A stretch of DNA of 64,000 nucleotides from Bosea sp. 124 (GCF_003046175.1 NZ_PZZM01000001.1:5101001-5165000), one strand, 5' to 3'; positions 8,244-16,982 are shown, numbered from the stretch's first letter. Numbers and translations are program-made. The notes: generated by a model from the sequence alone, not told the origin.

Positions 8244-9119
8244 TCAATCCAGCAGCCGCAGACGCGTGAGACGGCTCGGGCTGCTCTCGGCCAGCAGGAT
8301 GTCGCCGCCAGGCATGCCGAAGATGCCGTGCGCACCCATCAGGAAGGGCCGGCAGCGGCCGAGCTTCTCGCCCATCGGGCCGATCTTCTGAAGGGTCGGC
8401 TGCGTGTCGGTGACATAGGTGTTGCCAGCCTCGTCGCCCCAGATCGCCACGGGATCGCGGAAATGGGTCCAGCTCGCGAGGTGATTGCCGTTGCGGTCGA
8501 AGACCTGGACGCGGTCATGGGTGCGATCGACGACGACGACGCGGCCATCGGCATGGGTCCAGATCGCGTGCGGCCAGCCGAACTGGCCGTCACCGTCGCC
8601 ATGCTCGCCCCAGCTCTGGATATGCACGCCATAGGCCGAGAAGCGGTGGACGCGGCTCGCGGCATAGCCATCGGCGACGTAGATGTCGCCCCAGGCCGAG
8701 ACATGCACATCGGTCGGGTGGTTGAACGGCGCCAGCGGCTCGCCGCGCTGGCCGAGCCCGCCGAGCCGCTCGCCCGTGACCGAGCAGATGATGATCTCGT
8801 GCATGTCGCGGTCAACGCAGAGGATACGGCCCTGGGCGTCGGCCGTGAGCATGTGCGAATCCGCGATCAGGTCCCCGCCCCAGCCACCGAGATAGTCGCC
8901 CTCGGGCGACAATTCGACTACGCGCGGATCGTTCGGCTGGGTCAGCGGATCGTGCCGCAGCATCACGAAGACATGCCCGCGGGAATCGACCGTCACATCG
9001 GTGACGAAGCCCGCATTCTGCGGCCAGGAGCCGAACGGGCGTTCGACGAGGTAGCGGGCGTCGCCAAGCGCGACGATGAGTTCTGGAGCGGGCAAGAGAT
9101 CGTCCTTGTATGGGGTCAC
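8244..9119 (-). CDS. NHL-repeat / six-bladed beta-propeller protein
   Basis: A 291-residue protein with repeated VAIWGDEAGNTYVTD-like and VHVSAWGDIYVAD-like segments, each ending in an Asp-rich turn, as in NHL or peptidyl-hydroxyglycine-amidating-lyase-like propellers. No signal peptide is visible, so it is probably cytoplasmic. The start is a GTG at 9119 with only a weak ribosome binding site. Such proteins in catabolic operons may be lactonases, lyases or sensors; none can be chosen here. It lies between a PuuE-like gene and an amidohydrolase. Confidence 0.75.
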   Translation of the reverse strand: MTPYKDDLLPAPELIVALGDARYLVERPFGSWPQNAGFVTDVTVDSRGHVFVMLRHDPLTQPNDPRVVELSPEGDYLGGWGGDLIADSHMLTADAQGRILCVDRDMHEIIICSVTGERLGGLGQRGEPLAPFNHPTDVHVSAWGDIYVADGYAASRVHRFSAYGVHIQSWGEHGDGDGQFGWPHAIWTHADGRVVVVDRTHDRVQVFDRNGNHLASWTHFRDPVAIWGDEAGNTYVTDTQPTLQKIGPMGEKLGRCRPFLMGAHGIFGMPGGDILLAESSPSRLTRLRLLD

Positions 9120-9130
9120 GCGCCGTCGCC

Positions 9131-9205
9131 GTCATTCTCGGCCGGAGCGCAGCGAAGAGTTGAGAATCTCGTCGAAGAGATGCTCGGGTCAAGCCCGAGC
9201 ATGAC
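9131..9205. repeat. Palindromic intergenic repeat (REP-like, GTCAT...ATGAC family)
   Basis: The outer ends GTCAT and ATGAC pair. An inner arm ATGCTCGGG / CCCGAGCAT (9180-9188 with 9194-9202, five-base loop) is perfect, and a first arm ATTCTC / GAGAAT is also present. The same layout appears at 46717-46810 and, with a related outline, at 52223-52315 and 10153-10278, so this is a dispersed family. Confidence 0.75.
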
Positions 9206-9211
9206 ATGCAA

Positions 9212-10132
9212 TCAGCCGAGTTCACCCGCAAACGGATGCGTCTTCGCCCAATGCTTCGCAATGTCGAGCCGGCCGGTGACCCAGACGCCCTCATGCTTCT
9301 GGACATAGTCGAGGAAGCGGGCGAGGCCGGCAGCGCGGGCGGGATGACCGATCAGGCGCATGTGCAGGCCGACGGACATCATCTTGGGCTGCGTCGCGCC
9401 CTCGGCGTAGAGCATGTCGAAGGCGTCCTTGTGCCACTCGAAATAATCGTTCGAGGTGGCGAAAAAGCCCGAGCCGAACTTGCCGTCATTGTTGACGAGC
9501 GAATAGGGCACGACCAGATGCGGCTTGCCGTCGACGACCTTCCAATAAGGCAATTCGTCATCGTAAGCGTCTGAATCGTAGAGGAAACCGCCCTCCTCCA
9601 CGATGAGCTTGCGGGTGTTCACGCTGGGGCCATAGCGGCAATACCAGCCGAGCGGGCGCTCGCCGACGGTGGCCTTGAGCGAGGTGATCGCCCTGGCGAT
9701 GTGCTCGCGCTCCTCGGCCTCGGTGAGGTCGTAGTGCTTGATCCAGCGCCAGCCATGGCAGCAGACGTCGAAGCCCGAGGCCTTGATCGCGGCGGCTGCC
9801 GCGGGATTGCGCTCGATCGCCAGCGCGCAGCCGAACACCGTCATGGCCAGGTCGCGCTCCTGGAAGAGACGCATCAGCCGCCAGAAACCGACGCGGCTGC
9901 CATAGGCGAACATGCCCTCGCCGGCGAGGTCGCGGCCCTTGACGCCGGTCGGCAGGCCGTTCGCCTCGGTCAGGGCGATTTCGGTGAAGCCCTCGCCATC
10001 CTGCATCGAGGGCTCGGAGCCCTCCTCGTAATTCATCACGAAGTTGATCGCGATGCGGGCACCGTTCGGCCATTGCGGATTGGGCGGATTGGCGCCGTAG
10101 CCGATCAGGTCGCGGTCATAGGTGGCGGTCAT
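9212..10132 (-). CDS. PuuE-type allantoinase-analogue, polysaccharide deacetylase fold
   Basis: A 306-residue protein and the closest PuuE match of the three paralogues. It shows DLIGYGANPP, NPQWPNGARIA, NYEEGSEPS, FDVCCHGWRWIKH, ERPLGWYCRYGPSVNTR, GGFLYDSDAYDDELPYW and GLHMRLIGHPAR, nearly colinear with known PuuE enzymes that convert allantoin to allantoate without a metal. The Asp dyad of true deacetylases is missing, as in PuuE. No allantoicase or urate oxidase gene lies in this window, so allantoin itself is possible but not proven. It is flanked on both sides by palindromic repeats and is transcribed with the upstream importer. Confidence 0.82.
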   Translation of the reverse strand: MTATYDRDLIGYGANPPNPQWPNGARIAINFVMNYEEGSEPSMQDGEGFTEIALTEANGLPTGVKGRDLAGEGMFAYGSRVGFWRLMRLFQERDLAMTVFGCALAIERNPAAAAAIKASGFDVCCHGWRWIKHYDLTEAEEREHIARAITSLKATVGERPLGWYCRYGPSVNTRKLIVEEGGFLYDSDAYDDELPYWKVVDGKPHLVVPYSLVNNDGKFGSGFFATSNDYFEWHKDAFDMLYAEGATQPKMMSVGLHMRLIGHPARAAGLARFLDYVQKHEGVWVTGRLDIAKHWAKTHPFAGELG

Positions 10133-10152
10133 AGGCGGTCTCCGTATTTGCG

Positions 10153-10278
10153 GTCATTCCGGGACGGGCCGAAAGGGCCGAACCCGGAACCCACGACCGG
10201 GTGCAACCGGCGGGATACTTTGAGGCTGCACCCAGCCATGGGTTCCGGGTTCATCGCTGCGCGATGCCCGGGAATGAC
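10153..10278. repeat. Large palindromic intergenic repeat
   Basis: GTCATTCC (10153-10160) pairs with GGAATGAC (10271-10278). Inside, a perfect 14-bp arm joins 10180-10193 to 10239-10252, and a 7-bp arm GGGTGCA/TGCACCC joins about 10198-10204 to 10228-10234. It lies between the permease and PuuE-like genes of the minus-strand operon and could stabilise or process that mRNA. It shares its GTCAT/ATGAC ends with the repeat at 9131-9205. Confidence 0.75.
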
Positions 10279-10292
10279 AACGGTGGGTTCCA

Positions 10293-11111
10293 TCACCCGC
10301 TCATGCGCCTGGTCAGGCCGGTCAGCCGGTCCATCACGATCATCAGCACGAGCGTGGCGAGGATCAGCACGCCGGCGATGGCGGCGATGCGGACGTCGAG
10401 CGTCGATTCCATCATGCCCCACATCCGGATCGGCAGCATCGAGGTGCGGGCATTGGAGAGAAAGAGCGAGACCGGGACGTTGTCCATCGAGGAGATGAAG
10501 GCGAGGAAACAGCCCGCCGCGATGCCAGGCGCGATCAGCGGCAAGGTGATGCGACGAAAGCCGTAGAAGCGGCTGGCGCCGAGATTGGCCGAGGCCTCGA
10601 GCAGGACCGGATCGAGCTGCGTCAGGCTCGCCAGCGTCGTGCGGAAGATGAAGGGCGCGATCACGACGAGATGGCCGGCGATCAGCAGGTTGAGCGAGGG
10701 CCGGATGCCGAGCACGGAGAAAAACATCAACGCAGCCAACCCGTAGGAGAGCGTCGGCAGGACGAGCGGCGAGAGGAAGCTGGCCTCCAGGAAGCGGGCC
10801 GAGGGCCTTGCCACCCGCGTGATCGCGAGCGCGGCCAAGACCGAGAGCACCGCGCCGATCAGCGTCGCGGTGCCTGCGACCCAGAGGCTGTTCAAGGCGG
10901 CGATGTGGATCTGGGCCGAGCGGGCGGAATCGAACAGTTCGCCATACCAGCGCAGCGAGAGTGCCGGCGGCGGGAAGCGCAAGGTCTGGGAGGTGGTGAA
11001 TGAGGTCGCGATGACGATCAGGACCGGCCCGATCAGGATCAGGACGGCGAGTCCGGCGAGAAAACCGATGACCCAGTTGTAGGTGACGTCACCGAGCGTG
11101 GAGCGCTGCAT
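10293..11111 (-). CDS. ABC transporter permease (PotC-like), second importer
   Basis: A 272-residue inner-membrane permease with about six hydrophobic segments and an EAA loop EASANLGASRFYGFRRITLP. It pairs with the permease encoded just upstream (10 bases away). It is the counterpart of the 3297-4097 permease in the facing cluster but is clearly divergent in sequence, so the two importers are old relatives and not a fresh duplication. The importer genes end here and a palindromic repeat follows. Confidence 0.9.
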   Translation of the reverse strand: MQRSTLGDVTYNWVIGFLAGLAVLILIGPVLIVIATSFTTSQTLRFPPPALSLRWYGELFDSARSAQIHIAALNSLWVAGTATLIGAVLSVLAALAITRVARPSARFLEASFLSPLVLPTLSYGLAALMFFSVLGIRPSLNLLIAGHLVVIAPFIFRTTLASLTQLDPVLLEASANLGASRFYGFRRITLPLIAPGIAAGCFLAFISSMDNVPVSLFLSNARTSMLPIRMWGMMESTLDVRIAAIAGVLILATLVLMIVMDRLTGLTRRMSG

Positions 11112-11121
11112 AGTCTTGACC

Positions 11122-11982
11122 TCAGCTCGTCCTGGCGAAGCGGCCGAGCCAGCTCAGCGCCATGATGCCGGCCAGCACCGTGAAGAGCAGCGTCAGCGAG
11201 GCCACCGCCGCGAAAGGCCAGTTATAGACGACCGTGACCTGCTGGTAGATCAGGGCCGGGAGATAGACGAGTCTGGCCCCACCGATCACCGATTGCGAGA
11301 TGAACGCCGTCGTCGCCGAGGCGAAGACCAGCGTCGCGCCCGCGATCCAGCCCGGCAGGGTCAGTGGCAGCGTGACGCGGAAGAAGGTCCGCCATTTCGA
11401 GGCGCCTAGCGCGCGCGAGGCGTCGATCAGGTTCTGGTCCATCTGGTTCATGATGGTGAGCAGCGGCAACAGCATCAGCGGCATTTCGATCTGGGTCAGC
11501 GCGATGACCAGCCCGAGTTCGGTCTGCAGCAGGTTGAGCGGCGTCGCGGTGATGCCGAGGCCAATCAGTGTCTGGTTGATCACCCCCTCGCGCGCCAGGA
11601 TGACGATCCAGGCGAAGGTGCGGATGACGACCGAGGTCAGCAGCGGCATCAGGATGATGAAGATCAGCACGCGTTGAGCGCGGGCACTCGCGGCGCGGAA
11701 CACCAGCGCCAGCGGATAAGCGAGCAGCGTCGTCGCGATGACGGCGAAGACGCCGAGCTTCAGGGTGTCGAAGATGACCTTGAGATAGAAGGCGTCGCTG
11801 TAGAACTTCGTCCAGGACTCGAAGCCCAGCCGCGTCTGCTCGGGATCGGCATAGAAGCTGACTCCGAGCAGGATCGCGAAAGGTGCGGCGAAGAAGGCGA
11901 GATAGACCAGGCCGAGCGGCGCCGCGAGGCGCCAGTCGACCTTGTCCGTGCTTGCCGGCGCGGTTGCTGCGATCGCGGCCAT
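11122..11982 (-). CDS. ABC transporter permease (PotB-like), second importer
   Basis: A 286-residue permease. The start at 11982 (MAAIAATAPAST) is chosen over an in-frame start at 12171, which would overlap the upstream gene and add a non-membrane, Arg/Ser-rich tail typical of an out-of-frame shadow. The EAA loop is DASRALGASKWRTFFRVTLP. Hydrophobic segments begin at about residue 20. It is in operon with the binding protein 22 bases upstream. Confidence 0.88.
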   Translation of the reverse strand: MAAIAATAPASTDKVDWRLAAPLGLVYLAFFAAPFAILLGVSFYADPEQTRLGFESWTKFYSDAFYLKVIFDTLKLGVFAVIATTLLAYPLALVFRAASARAQRVLIFIILMPLLTSVVIRTFAWIVILAREGVINQTLIGLGITATPLNLLQTELGLVIALTQIEMPLMLLPLLTIMNQMDQNLIDASRALGASKWRTFFRVTLPLTLPGWIAGATLVFASATTAFISQSVIGGARLVYLPALIYQQVTVVYNWPFAAVASLTLLFTVLAGIMALSWLGRFARTS

Positions 11983-12004
11983 CGAACTTGCCTTAAATCT
12001 CGCC

Positions 12005-13033
12005 TTACTTGGTGATCTCCTTGTTGAAACGCTCGATCCAGGCCGCGCGCTGCGGATTGATCTTGGTCCAGTCATGGGTGACCATCTTCGACAATTCGTC
12101 GAGCGACTTGATGTCGAGCGTGGGTGCGAGCACGGTTTCGGTGTTGATCGGCACCATGTTGTAAGGCGCATTCTGCAAGGCGGTCTGGACCTCGGGCGAG
12201 ATCGCCGTGTCGATGTATTTGTAGGCCGCGTCGACGTTCTCGGCGCCCTTCACGATGTGCAGCGTGGTCTGGAAGGTGATCGAGCCCGATTCCGGCGCGA
12301 TATAGGCGATATCGACGCCACGGCCCTTCAGGATCGCGACCGTGTTGGTGTTGCCGTACATGATGTCGACCTGACCCTGCTGGAACAGGCCCGGCAGTGC
12401 AGCCGGCGTCGAGATGGCGGCAACCTTCGGCACGGCCTCCTTCAGCGCCTTGAAGATCGGCTCCATATCGGCTTCCGAGCCGCCGAAGGCCTTGGCCATC
12501 TCGATCAGCGAGACGGTGCCGAAGGTGGTCTGGAAGCCGGTCAGGCCGAGCCGCTCGACGTAAGGGCTCTTGAACAGGTCGGCCCAGGTCTTGGGCGGGT
12601 TCGGGAACTTCTTCGGGTTGTAGGCGATGCCGACGACCTGCGCGTTGCAGGTCACGGCATGCGAGGTGATCAGCCCCTTCGGCACCTTGGCGGCATTGCT
12701 CAGCTTCTTGATGTCGATCGGCTCGAACAGGCCAGCCTGCATCGCAGCCGCCGCCGGGCCCGGATCCAGCACGAAGCAATCGAAGGGCGGCACGCCGCGC
12801 GCGGCGCGGACCTTGGCGACCTGATCGACGGCAAAGAGCGCATCGAACGCGACATCGACACCGAAATTCTTCTTCAGAATTGGCGCGACGACGCCGCGAT
12901 AGGCCTCTTCCCAAGTGCCGGGATAGATCGCGGCGGTGAGGCTGCCGGCGGCGCGGGCATAGCCCGGCAGAGCGGCGGCAAGGCCGAGTGCACCGGCGCC
13001 GGCCAGGAGGTCTCTGCGGTTCATCTGTGTCAT
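12005..13033 (-). CDS. ABC transporter substrate-binding protein (PotD-like), second importer
   Basis: A 342-residue periplasmic binding protein with a Tat-type signal (NRRDLLAGAG followed by a hydrophobic run, cleavage near ARA-AG at about residue 28). Starts at 13033 (MTQM) and 13024 are both possible; an upstream in-frame ATG at 13087 would overlap the ATPase gene by 38 bases and bury the signal. It is of the spermidine/putrescine or iron-type family 1. It is the second gene of the minus operon, after the ATPase. The ligand is unknown. Confidence 0.85.
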   Translation of the reverse strand: MTQMNRRDLLAGAGALGLAAALPGYARAAGSLTAAIYPGTWEEAYRGVVAPILKKNFGVDVAFDALFAVDQVAKVRAARGVPPFDCFVLDPGPAAAAMQAGLFEPIDIKKLSNAAKVPKGLITSHAVTCNAQVVGIAYNPKKFPNPPKTWADLFKSPYVERLGLTGFQTTFGTVSLIEMAKAFGGSEADMEPIFKALKEAVPKVAAISTPAALPGLFQQGQVDIMYGNTNTVAILKGRGVDIAYIAPESGSITFQTTLHIVKGAENVDAAYKYIDTAISPEVQTALQNAPYNMVPINTETVLAPTLDIKSLDELSKMVTHDWTKINPQRAAWIERFNKEITK

Positions 13034-13049
13034 CGGCTTGTGCTCCGGA

Positions 13050-14159
13050 TCAGGGTTGAGAGGCAGGAAACAGGACGGGCCGGGCATGGGCGGCGAGCCC
13101 GCAGAAGGCCGGGCCCGAGCGGCCGGACGCCATGCCGGGGCGCCGCGACAGCGCCACCTTCAGCGAGGCGCCGTCGGCGCCGGTGACGTCGTGGATGAGT
13201 TCGCCGCCGATCGGCAGGCTGAATTTGAGGTCGACCGGGAAACGTTCATCGCCGGGTTCGGCGGCGAGCAGCATATGTTCGGGCCGGACCGAGACGATGA
13301 CGGGCTGTCCGGCTTCGAAGCGGCCTCTGGACGCGACCGTCCAGGCCGCGCCATTGCCGAGCGAGACCCGGTAGCCGCCGTCGACGGGCGCCTCGATGCG
13401 GCCGTTCAGGAGGTTGCTGGAGCCGATGAAGCTGTTGACGAAGAGCGTCGCCGGCTCGTCATAGATCTGCACCGGCGTGCCGAGCTGCTCGATCCTGCCC
13501 TGGCTCATCACGGCGATGCGGTCGGCAATCGCCATCGCCTCGTCCTGGTCATGCGTGACCATGATCGCGGTCAGGGCGAACTGGCGCTGCAAACGCTTGA
13601 TCTCGATCTGCATGTCGAGCCGCAGGTTCTTGTCGAGCGCGGCAAAGGGCTCGTCGAGCAGGAGGATGCGCGGGCGCATGGCAAGCGCGCGCGCCAGCGC
13701 CACGCGCTGCTGCTGGCCACCCGAGAGCTGCTTGGGTTTGCGGTCGGCGAATTTGCCCATCTGGACGGTGGCGAGCATTTCCGCGACGCGCTGCGCCTGA
13801 ACCTCCCGGCTCTCGCCCCGGGCCGCGAGCCCATAGGCGATGTTCTCCGCCACGCTCATATGCGGAAACAGCGCGTAGTTCTGGAAGACGATGCCGATCT
13901 CGCGCCGGTTCGGCGGCAGCACGTCGATCGGCCGACCGTCGATCGTGACCTTGCCGTTGCTCTGCTGGATGAAGCCGGCGACGATCCGTAAAAGCGTGGT
14001 CTTGCCGCAGCCGGAGGGGCCGAGCAGGGCCACGAGTTCGCCGCCCTTGACCTCAAGCGTGACATTGTCGACCGCGAGTCCACCGCCATAGCTGTGCGTG
14101 ATGCCGTCGAGCGTCAGCGGCTGGGCGGTCATCGCGCCGGATTCGGCAGGCACAGGCAT
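13050..14159 (-). CDS. ABC transporter ATP-binding protein (PotA-like), second importer
   Basis: A 369-residue ATPase with Walker A GPSGCGKTT, signature LSGGQQQR, Walker B ILLLDEP and the THDQDEA switch, plus a C-terminal TOBE-like domain. It is first gene of the operon, 33 bases downstream of the predicted sigma-54 transcript start near 14192. A shorter start at 14132 (MTAQP) is also possible. The ATPase-first order differs from the facing cluster, where the binding protein is first. Confidence 0.9.
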   Translation of the reverse strand: MPVPAESGAMTAQPLTLDGITHSYGGGLAVDNVTLEVKGGELVALLGPSGCGKTTLLRIVAGFIQQSNGKVTIDGRPIDVLPPNRREIGIVFQNYALFPHMSVAENIAYGLAARGESREVQAQRVAEMLATVQMGKFADRKPKQLSGGQQQRVALARALAMRPRILLLDEPFAALDKNLRLDMQIEIKRLQRQFALTAIMVTHDQDEAMAIADRIAVMSQGRIEQLGTPVQIYDEPATLFVNSFIGSSNLLNGRIEAPVDGGYRVSLGNGAAWTVASRGRFEAGQPVIVSVRPEHMLLAAEPGDERFPVDLKFSLPIGGELIHDVTGADGASLKVALSRRPGMASGRSGPAFCGLAAHARPVLFPASQP

Positions 14160-14202
14160 CTGAATGGCGACGATCCTCCGGACGGGTCAGGCCGGGAAAG
14201 CC

Positions 14203-14219
14203 AGCAACTGCCGTGCCAA
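14203..14219 (-). promoter_or_regulatory. Sigma-54 (RpoN) promoter, minus strand
   Basis: Read on the minus strand, TTGGCACG, four bases, TTGCT is a full match to the sigma-54 consensus, with GG and GC exactly 10 bases apart. The predicted start is near 14192, and the ATPase ATG is at 14159. It controls the operon running down to 6628. It is the best RpoN site in the window and is paired with another at 273-288 for the facing cluster. Confidence 0.8.
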
Positions 14220-14235
14220 CATGGCGCGGCCGGCC

Positions 14236-14248
14236 GCATCGCCGATGC
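14236..14248. promoter_or_regulatory. 13-bp palindrome in divergent promoter region
   Basis: GCATCG, one base, CGATGC is a perfect inverted repeat lying between the minus-strand sigma-54 promoter and the divergent amidase gene. It could be an operator for either side, for example for the IclR regulator downstream. Nothing else supports this. Confidence 0.3.
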
Positions 14249-14326
14249 GCCCCTGACAGTTCCGCACCTCGCTGCTATGGCTCGATATCCACGCGTCGTT
14301 CGCGACAGCTATGATGGACACCGTCG

Positions 14327-15745
14327 ATGACCGAGACCTTTGCGCCCTGGCCGGCGCTCGCCGAGATTGCAGAGGCCGTCCGCGCCGGACGCAGCAGCGC
14401 CAGGGCCCAGGCCACGGAAGCCCTGCGCCGGATCGAGCTCCTGAACCCGGCGCTCAACGCCTTCGTCTCCGTCGATGCCGCTGATGCGATGGCGCGAGCC
14501 GAAGCCGTCGACCGGCGCGTCGCGAAAGGCGAGGACCTACCGCTCGCGGGCGTGCCCGTCGCGATCAAGGACAATATCTGGGTCAAGGGCCGGCGGATCA
14601 CGCAGGGCTCGCATCTGTTCGCTGATTTTGTCGCGCCCGAGGATGCGGTCGCGGTGGCGCGGCTCGTCGCGGCGGGCGCTGTCGTCGTCGGCATCGCCAA
14701 CACCGCCGAATTCGCCGCCAAGGGCCAGACCACCAACCTGCTGCACGGTGCGACACGCCATCCGCTCGATCCGGCCCTGTCGCCGGGCGGTTCGTCGGGC
14801 GGGCCTGTCGCGGCCGTGGCTGGTGGCATGGTTCCCTTCGCGCTCGGCACGGATGCCGGTGGCTCAAGCCGGCGCCCGCCGGCCCATACCGGCCTCGTCG
14901 GCTTCAAGCCCTCTTTTGGGGCGATCCCCTACGGTCCCGGTTTCGAGGAGCCGTTCTTCGGCATCTCCTGCCCTTGCCCCATCGCGCGGACGGTGGCCGA
15001 GGCCGCACTTGGCTTCGAGGTGATGGCCGGCCCCTCACCGCTCGATCCGCATTCGGGCATCGTCGAGGCGGATGGCGGCGCCGAAGGCGAGGTGCCGACG
15101 CTGGCCTACAGCCCGAAATGGGGGCTCGACGTGCCGGTCGATCCGGAGGTCTCTGCCTGCGTTTCTGCCGTGGTCGAGTTGCTCCGCCGCGCCGGGCTCG
15201 CCATCGTCGCGCGCGATCCCGTCTGGCCGGCGGGCGCTGCCGAAACGGGCCTCAACCCGCTCCAGCATGCGGGGCTTGCCGCCCTCTATGGCGAGGCCTG
15301 GCGCAAGGCACCCGAGCGGATCGACCCGGATCTCGGCAGCCAGATTTCGGCCGGCCTCGGTTATGGCGGGACGGAGGTAGCGGACGCGTTGCTGCTTTCA
15401 GAGCGCGTCGCGGTCGCCGCCGCCCGCTTCTTCGTGCAGGAGGGCGTCGATGCCCTGATCGGCCCGACGACGCCCTGCACGGCCTGGCCGGTCGAGAAGC
15501 TCGGGCCCGACACGATCGACGGTGTCGCCGTCGGTCCGCGTGGCCATGCCGTGTTCACGCCGCTGTTCAACCATTCGCGCCAGCCGGCGATCTCGATCCC
15601 TTGCGGCGTCGATGCTGCCGGGCTGCCGATCGGGCTGCAGATCGTGATGCAGCGCCTCAAGGACCGCAGGCTGCTGACGCTGGCCGCGCAAATCGAAGCG
15701 GTGCTGGCCGGCGCGAGACTGCCCGGTTCATCAGCAACCGCATAA
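14327..15745 (+). CDS. Amidase (amidase-signature family)
   Basis: A 472-residue enzyme hydrolysing a C-N amide bond to acid plus ammonia or amine. The Ser-cisSer-Lys triad is visible: Lys81 (PVAIKDN), the cis-Ser in SPGGSSGG (about Ser156) and nucleophile Ser180 (GTDAGGSSR). The length fits the family. It resembles the subgroup containing GatA-like and allophanate or hydantoin-associated amidases, and no GatB/GatC genes are near, so a catabolic role is likely. It is divergent from the sigma-54 operon and may be co-transcribed with the flavin monooxygenase 72 bases downstream. Confidence 0.9.
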   Translation: MTETFAPWPALAEIAEAVRAGRSSARAQATEALRRIELLNPALNAFVSVDAADAMARAEAVDRRVAKGEDLPLAGVPVAIKDNIWVKGRRITQGSHLFADFVAPEDAVAVARLVAAGAVVVGIANTAEFAAKGQTTNLLHGATRHPLDPALSPGGSSGGPVAAVAGGMVPFALGTDAGGSSRRPPAHTGLVGFKPSFGAIPYGPGFEEPFFGISCPCPIARTVAEAALGFEVMAGPSPLDPHSGIVEADGGAEGEVPTLAYSPKWGLDVPVDPEVSACVSAVVELLRRAGLAIVARDPVWPAGAAETGLNPLQHAGLAALYGEAWRKAPERIDPDLGSQISAGLGYGGTEVADALLLSERVAVAAARFFVQEGVDALIGPTTPCTAWPVEKLGPDTIDGVAVGPRGHAVFTPLFNHSRQPAISIPCGVDAAGLPIGLQIVMQRLKDRRLLTLAAQIEAVLAGARLPGSSATA

Positions 15746-15817
15746 ACATGCGGCAGAAACACCCGCTGCCGGGACGACAACCGTCCCTGCGCAGCCCTTT
15801 CGTCACCGGGACACGCC

Positions 15818-16849
15818 ATGTCTGATCATCTCGAATTCGGGCTCGATACCTTCGGCGATGTGACCTCGGGTCCCGACGGCGCCCTGCTGCCGCATGCGCA
15901 GGTGATCCGCAACCTGATCGACGAGGCCGTGCTCGCCGACAGCCTCGGCATCGATTTCTTCGGTGTGGGGGAGCATCACCGGGCCGATTTCGCCATCTCC
16001 GCGCCCGAGACGGTGCTGGCCGCCATCGCAGCCCGGACCAGCCGCATCCGGCTGGGCTCGGCGGTGACGGTTTTGAGCTCGGACGATCCAATCCGGGTGT
16101 TCCAGCGCTTCTCGACAATCGATGCGATCTCGAACGGGCGCGCCGAGGTCATCCTGGGCCGCGGCTCCTTCACCGAGTCCTTTCCGCTCTTCGGCTATGA
16201 TCTCAGCCAATACGAAACGCTGTTTTCCGAGAAGCTCGACCTGTTCGCGGCGCTGATCAGCCAGAAGGCTGTGACCTGGCAGGGCACGATCCGCCCTGCC
16301 CTGACGAACCAGCGCGTCTTCCCGCCGATCGAGACCGGCGGCTTGCGGACCTGGATCGGCGTCGGCGGCAGCCCTGAATCGGTCGTCCGCGCCGCGCGCT
16401 ACGGCCTGCCCCTGATGCTCGCGATCATCGGTGGCGATCCCGCCCGCTTTGCGCCCTATGCCGATCTCTATCGCCGTGCCTTCGCGCAACTCGGCGAGCC
16501 GGCGCAGCCCATCGGCGTGCATTCGCCGGGCTTCGTGGGCGAAACCGACGAACAGGCGCGCGAGACCGTCTTCGCCGACTACAAGCGCATGCGCGACCGC
16601 ATCGGCGCCGAGCGCGGCTGGCCGCCGATGGGCCGCGACGAGTTCGAGCGCGAGGTCACGCAGGGCTCGCTCTATGTCGGCTCGCCGGAAACCGTCGCGC
16701 GCAAGATCGCGACGACCGTCAGGACGCTGGGCCTATCGCGCTTCCAGATGAAGTACAGCGCCGGCCCGCTGCCGCATGAGGCGATGCTGGGCAGCATCAC
16801 GCTTTATGGCGAGAAGGTCATTCCGCTCGTGCGCGACATGCTCTCCTGA
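15818..16849 (+). CDS. LLM-class flavin-dependent oxidoreductase (luciferase-like monooxygenase)
   Basis: A 343-residue TIM-barrel flavin oxidoreductase. Family features include FGLDTFGD at the N-terminus, GIDFFGVGEHH (a loop near the flavin), RIRLGSAVTVLSSDDPIRVFQ and GRAEVILGRGSF. It probably oxidises or opens a small N-containing substrate with reduced FMN and oxygen; RutA of pyrimidine breakdown belongs to the same superfamily, but this is not RutA. Between amidase and the IclR regulator, it probably belongs to the same hydantoin or amide pathway. The flavin reductase partner is not in the window. Confidence 0.85.
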   Translation: MSDHLEFGLDTFGDVTSGPDGALLPHAQVIRNLIDEAVLADSLGIDFFGVGEHHRADFAISAPETVLAAIAARTSRIRLGSAVTVLSSDDPIRVFQRFSTIDAISNGRAEVILGRGSFTESFPLFGYDLSQYETLFSEKLDLFAALISQKAVTWQGTIRPALTNQRVFPPIETGGLRTWIGVGGSPESVVRAARYGLPLMLAIIGGDPARFAPYADLYRRAFAQLGEPAQPIGVHSPGFVGETDEQARETVFADYKRMRDRIGAERGWPPMGRDEFEREVTQGSLYVGSPETVARKIATTVRTLGLSRFQMKYSAGPLPHEAMLGSITLYGEKVIPLVRDMLS

Positions 16850-16904
16850 GCGCCCCGCAACCGCCCCAACCCTCTTCCGACACGCGCATCGCAGCGCTCC
16901 CGTG

Positions 16905-16921
16905 CCGCCTTCAAAAGGCGG
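16905..16921 (+). terminator. Possible hairpin terminator after the flavin oxidoreductase gene
   Basis: CCGCCTT, three-base loop, AAGGCGG is a perfect 7-bp stem, but there is no T-run after it; the next bases (TTGACG) resemble a -35 element for the IclR gene. It may separate the two transcripts. Confidence 0.35.
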
Positions 16922-16950
16922 TTGACGAGAGGCAGCATTCTGCTAGCGTA

Positions 16951-16981
16951 TCAAATAACAAAATGACGTTTCATTATTTGA
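16951..16981. promoter_or_regulatory. Inverted repeat, likely IclR operator
   Basis: TCAAATAA (16951-16958) and TTATTTGA (16974-16981) form a perfect 8-bp inverted repeat around a 15-base centre. It ends only two bases before the IclR start codon and stands out as AT-rich in a GC-rich region. A TTGACG hexamer at 16922-16927 could be a -35 element upstream. This is the usual arrangement for a self-regulating IclR protein. Confidence 0.6.
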
Positions 16982-16982
16982 A

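Noticed and set aside
16930..16945. Sigma-54-like GGCAGCATTCTGC before the IclR gene
   Set aside because: Spacing is again nine bases; a sigma-70-type element and the inverted repeat explain the region better.
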